DNA from: an uncultured Lachnospiraceae bacterium
Lineage (GTDB): Bacteria > Bacillota > Clostridia > Lachnospirales > Lachnospiraceae
Assembly (NCBI GenBank): GCA_937965795.1
Contig: CALCMD010000128.1
Location: 1 to 26,541, forward strand
Direction of reading: 5' to 3'
Length of the DNA stretch: 26,541 nt
Shown here: positions 22,184 through 26,541 of the stretch, piece after piece
Layout: each line of letters starts with the position of its first letter
Position numbering within the stretch: the first letter of the stretch is position 1
Notes under the pieces: model-generated
Told to the model about the DNA's origin: nothing
Database searches by the model: none
What the model saw: the letters and a program-made list of their open reading frames with translations, nothing else
Translations under genes and position numbers: made by a program

Positions 22184-23260
22184 ATGAAAGAAGTGCAGAC
22201 TTCAAAGGAACCGCTGCAATGGCATCCTGCCTTTTATGCGGGGATTCAGATTGAACTGGAAAAGGAATCCGACCGGCTCACCTTTGAAAATGAGCATCAG
22301 CTCGGCACCATGCCAAAGGAAATTGATGTTCTGATTATCAAAAAAGAAAAGTATTATCAGGTAAAAAAGAACATCGGAAAAATTTTCAGAACCCATAACA
22401 TCATCGAGTACAAAAGCCCCTCAGATTATCTCAGCGTGGACGATTTCTACCGTGTGTATGGATATGCCTGCTTTTACAAGGCAGATACCGGAAGAGAGGA
22501 CAGCATTCCCATTGAAGAGCTTACCATCTCTTTCGTATGTAAAAGCCGGCCGAAGAAATTCATCTCCCATCTTGAGACAAGCCGGGGATATTCCCTGTGC
22601 AGGCAGGAACCAGGTATCTATTACCTGAAAGGTGATAAGCTTCCTATCCAGCTCATCATCACCGCCGAGCTCTCCGAAGCGGAAAACCTGTGGCTGAAAA
22701 GCCTGACAGACAGCTTACCCGGAAAATCAGAAGCGCGGCGGCTGGTTTCCAGGTATCAGAAACATAAAGACAATGTCCTGTACGAATCCGTCATGGATAT
22801 CATCGTCCGGGCAAACAATGAATTATTTCAGGAGGAAAAACATATGTGTAACGCATTGAGAGAATTATGGCATGATGAACTGGAAGAAGCGAAAGCGAAA
22901 ATAAGAGAAGACGTACGAGCGGAAGTACGGGCGGAAGTACGGGCGGAAGTACGGGCGGAAGTACGGGCGGAAATCCAAGAGGAAGTCCGGGCAGAAACAC
23001 GGGCAGAAATTCAAGAGGAAGTCCGGGCAGAAACACGGACACAAATGCAAAAAGAAATTCAGGCACAAAATAAGCTGCATCTGATTTCTTTAATCCGGAA
23101 AAAAATCAAAAAGAACAAGCCCCTTACCCTGATCGCCCAGGAGCTTGAGGAAGAACCAGATTCCATCCGTGGAATTTACGACATGGTAACCGCTGATCCG
23201 GATGCTGACGAAAAGGAAATCTACCACCGTCTGCATCCTGCAAAAGAATTGAAAAACTGA
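22184..23260 (+). CDS. rpn: Rpn-family PD-(D/E)XK nuclease (RpnL-like, full length)
   Basis: 358 residues. The N-terminal ~1-205 is a PD-(D/E)XK-type domain with the core EIDVLIIKK (acidic residue near 47) and NIIEYKSPSDYLS (E-x-K near 84), as in Rpn recombination-promoting nucleases/putative transposases. Residues ~221-358 are the tail: MCNALRELWHDELEEAKAKI, eleven four-residue repeats (RAEV/RAEI/QEEV/RAET/RTQM type), then a helical domain ending DEKEIYHRLHP. Rpn proteins are DNases implicated in recombination and in phage defence as toxins held in check by their own separately made C-terminal part. AAAGGAGG lies 5 bases before ATG 22184. An internal strong start at 22844 matches that design. 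A strong terminator (23292-23355) follows. The tail is duplicated at 1-347. The leader is highly structured. Confidence 0.88.
   Translation: MKEVQTSKEPLQWHPAFYAGIQIELEKESDRLTFENEHQLGTMPKEIDVLIIKKEKYYQVKKNIGKIFRTHNIIEYKSPSDYLSVDDFYRVYGYACFYKADTGREDSIPIEELTISFVCKSRPKKFISHLETSRGYSLCRQEPGIYYLKGDKLPIQLIITAELSEAENLWLKSLTDSLPGKSEARRLVSRYQKHKDNVLYESVMDIIVRANNELFQEEKHMCNALRELWHDELEEAKAKIREDVRAEVRAEVRAEVRAEVRAEIQEEVRAETRAEIQEEVRAETRTQMQKEIQAQNKLHLISLIRKKIKKNKPLTLIAQELEEEPDSIRGIYDMVTADPDADEKEIYHRLHPAKELKN
22844..23260 (+). CDS. Predicted intragenic RpnS-like product (C-terminal domain)
   Basis: Inside and in frame with the Rpn gene, AGGAGG (22830-22835) stands 8 bases ahead of ATG 22844. This ribosome binding site is as good as that of the whole gene. 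It would yield a 138-residue protein starting MCNALRELWHDE and holding the four-residue repeats plus the helical tail. In studied Rpn systems (established for E. coli), the C-terminal RpnS is translated separately and inhibits the toxic full-length RpnL, and its four-residue repeat number varies between strains. All three traits (internal start, tetrapeptide repeats, copy-number variation between 1-347 and this copy) are seen here. Separate translation is inferred. Confidence 0.7.
   Translation: MCNALRELWHDELEEAKAKIREDVRAEVRAEVRAEVRAEVRAEIQEEVRAETRAEIQEEVRAETRTQMQKEIQAQNKLHLISLIRKKIKKNKPLTLIAQELEEEPDSIRGIYDMVTADPDADEKEIYHRLHPAKELKN
22848..23238 (+). repeat. Direct repeat, right copy (Rpn 3' region)
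   Basis: Partner of 1-319 in the same orientation, longer by 72 bp because of six additional 12-bp units. The two copies bracket the whole secretion locus, about 22.8 kb apart. Confidence 0.9.
22913..23044 (+). repeat. 12-bp tandem repeat array (four-codon units)
   Basis: Eleven 12-base units: GTACGRGCGGAA five times, then ATYCAAGAGGAA, GTCCGGGCAGAA and ACACGGGCAGAA types. The left copy has five such units at 66-125. The period keeps the reading frame, so unit gain or loss changes only helix length. Confidence 0.92.
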
Positions 23261-23291
23261 TTCTTCTAAAACCTCATATACTCCAACATGG

Positions 23292-23355
23292 AAAACAGAC
23301 TTTATGGAAAGAACTCTCATAAAAATAAGAGTTTCTTTCTATAAGGTCTGTTTTT
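23292..23355 (+). terminator. Strong Rho-independent terminator
   Basis: A long hairpin: the left arm from AAAACAGAC to ACTCT pairs with the right arm from AGAGTTTC to GGTCTGTT over ~25 positions, with two weak pairs and one bulge. A T-run follows at 23350-23355. It ends the Rpn transcript ahead of the next promoter. Confidence 0.88.
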
Positions 23356-23356
23356 G

Positions 23357-23386
23357 TTGTCATACGCCCCCGTTTTATGCTATACT
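23357..23386 (+). promoter_or_regulatory. Promoter of the nucleotidyltransferase gene
   Basis: TTGTCA (23357-23362), an 18-base spacer and TATACT (23381-23386), 36 bases ahead of ATG 23422. No TTTTAGAC palindrome is present, so this unit is outside the predicted regulon. Confidence 0.7.
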
Positions 23387-23421
23387 GTAAGCATAAATTG
23401 ACAGGTAAGGAGAATTTATTT

Positions 23422-24339
23422 ATGAAAAGAACGACTCTGGTAATCATGGCCGCCGGACTCGGCAGCCGCTTTGGCAGCGGCATCAAGCAGCTTGAACCCT
23501 TTGGGCCGAACGGCGAAATTATCATGGATTATTCCATCTACGACGCCCTGGAAGCCGGATTCAATAAAATCGTGTTTATCATCCGTCACAGTCTGGAAAA
23601 GGACTTTAAGGAAGTCATTGGAAACCGTGTGGAAAAGATTGCGGACGTGGCTTATGCCTATCAGGAGCTGGACGATCTTCCGGATGGCTTCACAGTACCG
23701 GACGGGCGGACAAAGCCCTGGGGAACCGGACAGGCTATTTTGTGCTGCAAGGATATCGTAACAGATCCCTTTGTCGTCATCAATGCAGATGATTATTACG
23801 GAAAAGAAGCGTTCGTAAAGCTGCACGACTATCTGGTGAATCTGCAACCCCTTCCGGATAAATTAAATTTCTGCATGGCAGGCTTCATTCTCGGAAATAC
23901 CCTGAGTGAAAATGGTTCCGTAACCCGCGGAATCTGTCATATAAATAACGAAAACCATCTTCTGGATGTAAAAGAAACCCATGACATTTTTAAATTGAAG
24001 GATGGCGCAGGAATACCGGACGGAAACGGCGGCTTTCTTCTCCTGAATCCCAAAAGTAATGTATCCATGAACATGTGGGGCTTCACACCGGAAATTTTTG
24101 AAATTCTGGAAAAAGGCTTTTCCGATTTTCTGTCATGTCTTTCCGAAGATAACCCGAAAGCAGAATACCTTCTTCCCACGATTGTAGACACCCTGATTAA
24201 AAACGGCGCCGCACAGGTAACGATGCTGGAAACGCATGACAAATGGTTTGGCGTCACTTACCGTGAGGATAAAGAAAACGTGGTAAACTCTTTCCGTGAA
24301 CTGATTGCCGCAGGCGTTTACCCCGAAAAGCTTTATTGA
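23422..24339 (+). CDS. Sugar-phosphate-type nucleotidyltransferase
   Basis: 305 residues from ATG 23422, chosen because AAGGAG lies 9 bases upstream and the NTP-binding motif begins at once. The Rossmann-like signature VIMAAGLGSRFGSGIKQLEP holds the glycine loop and a basic residue. The metal-binding acidic pair lies in VVINADDYYGKEA. The family (NTP_transferase) joins a nucleoside triphosphate to a sugar-1-phosphate or similar phosphate to make an activated donor for glycans. The closest relatives in clostridia are labelled only as nucleotidyltransferase, and the substrate cannot be read from sequence. No glycan genes lie alongside. The 3' end is 23 bases from the protease start, so the two are probably co-transcribed. 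Confidence 0.88.
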   Translation: MKRTTLVIMAAGLGSRFGSGIKQLEPFGPNGEIIMDYSIYDALEAGFNKIVFIIRHSLEKDFKEVIGNRVEKIADVAYAYQELDDLPDGFTVPDGRTKPWGTGQAILCCKDIVTDPFVVINADDYYGKEAFVKLHDYLVNLQPLPDKLNFCMAGFILGNTLSENGSVTRGICHINNENHLLDVKETHDIFKLKDGAGIPDGNGGFLLLNPKSNVSMNMWGFTPEIFEILEKGFSDFLSCLSEDNPKAEYLLPTIVDTLIKNGAAQVTMLETHDKWFGVTYREDKENVVNSFRELIAAGVYPEKLY

Positions 24340-24362
24340 TAGATATAATGAGGAGAAACCAT

Positions 24363-26426
24363 ATGAAAATTTGTAAATTTTTAAAAAAATTTTTCCTGAT
24401 TCCGGCCTTGCTCACATTTACACTGAGCTTTTTATCAGCAACGGCTCTGGCGTCGGACGCACCTGCCCCTTCCCTGCCGGAATCCGGACTTCCTGCCCTG
24501 CCGAACTATACCTCAGACGTTTCCGGTTATTCTCTGGCACGGGGCCGTATTCCCGCCCGGTATGACGCCAGAGAAAAAGGGCTTGTAACTTCCATTAAAA
24601 ATCAGAACCCCTGGGGAGCCTGCTGGACTTTCGGCGCTATGGCGGCTGCTGAATCCAATCTGATAAAAAAAGGGCTGACATCCTCTGGCGTTGACCTGTC
24701 TGAAATGCACCTTGCCTATTTCTTTTATCAGTGTCCCACAGACCCTTTGGGACTGACAAGCGGCGACACACTGCACAACAACACAGGAGAATACTTTCTG
24801 AATACAGGCGGAAACAATCTGTTTACCATGTTTGCCCTTTCTAAATGGACAGGCGCCGCATCCGAATCGCTCGTTCCGTATTCAAACAATTCCTCCATAA
24901 ATCCTGCATATGCTTATCAGGATGTGGCGCATATGCAGAATGCCCGCTTTGTAAATACGGCTGATGTCACCAGCGTCAAAAATCTGATTATGGAGTATGG
25001 TTCGGTTTCCACCGCCATTTATTATCATCCGACTTTTCAGAATGACAATGGCGCCTATCTCTTCCCATACACCGGGTATTCCACGAATCATATCGTAAAT
25101 ATCGTGGGATGGGATGACAACTATTCGCGCAGCAATTTCCAGGTTGTATATGGGGGACGCTCTATCCGCCCAAATTCCAACGGCGCATGGATCGTCAAAA
25201 ACAGCTATGGAAGTGATTCGGGGGATCAGGGATATATTTATATCTCCTATGAGGATATTTCTGTTCTCCAGACAAGCGGCGACTACCTGAGCTATGCTTT
25301 CGATATGGAGCATGCAAACAATTATGATCACAACTACCAGTACGACGGTTCCTTCGGTTCAGGACTAAGTACTTCCATGAATGGTACTTCTCTGGCCAAT
25401 GTTTATACGGTACAGGGAAATCCGGGAGGAAATGAACAGTTAAAAGCCGTTTCCTTTTCTCTCTTTACTCAAAACGTGAAGTACAGCATTCAGATTTACA
25501 AAAATCCATCTTCCGGAAATCCTGCCTCCGGAAGTCCGGTATTCCCCAGTCCACAGACAGGACAGACCACTTACAGCGGTTACTACACCATTCCGCTGAA
25601 TACACAGCCTGTGTTTAAACAAGGCGACAGATTTTCTGTGGTAATTACACTAAATGCACTCTCCGGCTCCAGCGTTTCTTATTTTGTGGACCAGACCACT
25701 CTGGTTTCCGATTTGCAGTTTATTTCAAAATCCACAAAAAACCAGAGCTTTTATAAATCAAACATCTCCGACGGATGGACGGATCTGCATACTCTTGGTT
25801 CCGGAAATACTGCCCGCATAAAGGCGTTCACGGTAAATACGACTCTTCCCGTTACAAGTGTAGAGCTTATTACCTCCTCTTTGAAACGCCCTGTAATCAC
25901 TTATGCGAAGCGTGTAAGCAGCAGCAAAGTAAAACTCAAATGGAAATCTGTCAAAAATGCAAAAAAATACGAAGTATACCGCAGCCAGACAAAAAACGGA
26001 ACTTACCGTAAAATTGCCACTACTTCAAAAACCACATTTACTGATTCCAAAAAAACGCCTGGCGCTACTTACTTCTACAAGGTACGTGCCCGCCGCACAC
26101 TGAACGGCTCCCCTGCTTACAGCCGGTACTCTGCAATAAAATCAGTCAAATTAAAACTCTCCGCACCTGTTCTTACCACAGCAAAATTTTCCGGTGCAAA
26201 GAGTGTGAAGTTGAAATGGAAAAAGGTTTCAGGAGCAAAAGGATATGAAATTTTCCGATCTGCTTCCCAAAAGAAAAGCTATAAGAAAATAGCAGTCAGC
26301 CAAAAGATATTTTATACCAATAAGCTTTCAAAAAAGAAGTCTTATTATTATAAAGTACGAGCCTATACGAAGATCAATGGTAAAAAAGTTTACAGCAAAT
26401 TCTCACAGGTGAAAAAAAATCTATAA
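24363..26426 (+). CDS. Secreted papain-like (C1) cysteine protease with lectin-like and FN3 domains
   Basis: 687 residues from ATG 24363 (GAGGAG 7 bases upstream). Signal peptide ~1-30 (FLKKFFLIPALLTFTLSFLS ... ALAS). A papain-fold catalytic domain covers ~62-310: oxyanion Gln81 and Cys87 in NQNPWGACWTFGA, His243 in TNHIVNIVGWDDNY, Asn280 in AWIVKNSYGS; the triad is complete. Residues ~335-500 resemble the lectin-like domain that follows many clostridial C1 proteases (LKAVSFSLFT, YSIQIYKNPSSGNPASGSPV, FKQGDRFSVVITL). Two FN3-like repeats (~505-595, 597-687) close the protein (KVKLKWKSVKNAKKYEVYRS; KSVKLKWKKVSGAKGYEIFR). No LPXTG is present. Likely an extracellular or wall-associated protease. 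It has no sequence link to the type VII operon apart from being close by. Confidence 0.93.
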   Translation: MKICKFLKKFFLIPALLTFTLSFLSATALASDAPAPSLPESGLPALPNYTSDVSGYSLARGRIPARYDAREKGLVTSIKNQNPWGACWTFGAMAAAESNLIKKGLTSSGVDLSEMHLAYFFYQCPTDPLGLTSGDTLHNNTGEYFLNTGGNNLFTMFALSKWTGAASESLVPYSNNSSINPAYAYQDVAHMQNARFVNTADVTSVKNLIMEYGSVSTAIYYHPTFQNDNGAYLFPYTGYSTNHIVNIVGWDDNYSRSNFQVVYGGRSIRPNSNGAWIVKNSYGSDSGDQGYIYISYEDISVLQTSGDYLSYAFDMEHANNYDHNYQYDGSFGSGLSTSMNGTSLANVYTVQGNPGGNEQLKAVSFSLFTQNVKYSIQIYKNPSSGNPASGSPVFPSPQTGQTTYSGYYTIPLNTQPVFKQGDRFSVVITLNALSGSSVSYFVDQTTLVSDLQFISKSTKNQSFYKSNISDGWTDLHTLGSGNTARIKAFTVNTTLPVTSVELITSSLKRPVITYAKRVSSSKVKLKWKSVKNAKKYEVYRSQTKNGTYRKIATTSKTTFTDSKKTPGATYFYKVRARRTLNGSPAYSRYSAIKSVKLKLSAPVLTTAKFSGAKSVKLKWKKVSGAKGYEIFRSASQKKSYKKIAVSQKIFYTNKLSKKKSYYYKVRAYTKINGKKVYSKFSQVKKNL

Positions 26427-26432
26427 TACACG

Positions 26433-26475
26433 ACAGGCCCAGGATAGCAAGCATCCGGGCCTGTTGCTTTTTTAT
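26433..26475 (+). terminator. Rho-independent terminator after the protease gene
   Basis: ACAGGCCC pairs with GGGCCTGT, extended by GGAT/ATCC around a short loop, followed by TTGC and six T. The remaining ~65 bases of the window show nothing I can support. Confidence 0.9.
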
Positions 26476-26541
26476 CTTGCCTATTGTTCAAATCACGGTT
26501 TGGCGGGGAGATGTCCACTTACCCCGGAAGTTTATGGAGAC

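Noticed and set aside
22913..23044. Regularly repeated 12-bp units considered as a CRISPR-like array
   Set aside because: The units are contiguous without spacers, are in frame and encode four-residue helical repeats.
22800..23080. Minus-strand frames with Pro/Phe/Cys repeats opposite the Rpn tail
   Set aside because: They are mirror frames of the tandem repeat with no start signals.

Overview
The window reads as a chromosomal segment of a Gram-positive gut Clostridium-type bacterium, most likely of the Lachnospiraceae. The reasons are strong AGGAGG ribosome binding sites, Firmicutes-style type VII secretion genes, InlB-type (Listeria-Bacteroides) repeats, a clostridial papain-like protease and Lachnospiraceae-style Rpn proteins. 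The assignment is an inference from gene content. I saw no rRNA, tRNA, CRISPR array or insertion sequence.

From about 344 to 21303 nearly everything is on the minus strand. It falls into three transcription units that share one promoter/operator design. Unit 1 (21303 down to 10321) encodes a type VIIb-like secretion system. In transcription order: EssC ATPase with a canonical FHA domain, EsaB/YukD ubiquitin-like protein, two WXG100-like proteins, a Gly-tailed small helical protein, a 448-residue candidate substrate, a DUF4176 protein, two more WXG100-like proteins, and a transmembrane Ser/Thr kinase whose outside domain is an ABC-type solute-binding protein. Unit 2 (9453 to 6430) is a large secreted Ig-like/InlB-repeat protein. 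Unit 3 (5740 to 344) is a secreted DUF6273/InlB-repeat protein, a PP2C phosphatase and a second transmembrane kinase carrying PASTA-like repeats. The two kinases align without gaps over their first ~330 residues and differ in their outside sensors. EssB, EsaA and EssA are not in the window.

Upstream of each unit is the same promoter, TTGACT-N17-TAAAAT, with the palindrome TTTTAGAC-N7-GTCTAAAA (or a one-base variant) spanning it. A related site lies ahead of a divergent XRE regulator gene (21622-21864). The simplest reading is one regulon under one repressor that couples secretion, surface proteins and Thr phospho-signalling.

The right side is plus-strand. A full-length Rpn-family nuclease gene (22184-23260) has a structured leader, a second strong ribosome binding site inside the gene and a 12-bp repeat array in its 3' part. 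This fits the RpnL/RpnS gene-within-a-gene toxin-antitoxin design. It is followed by a strong terminator, a sugar-phosphate-type nucleotidyltransferase and a secreted papain-like protease.

The 3' part of the Rpn gene occurs again at the left edge (1-347) in direct orientation with fewer repeat units, and as a degenerate trace at 10253-10319. Both intact or decayed left copies abut the 3' end of a kinase gene. Together with a decayed DUF6273 leader (9458-9652) and a duplicated terminator-promoter cassette, they show a region shaped by repeated duplication and recombination.
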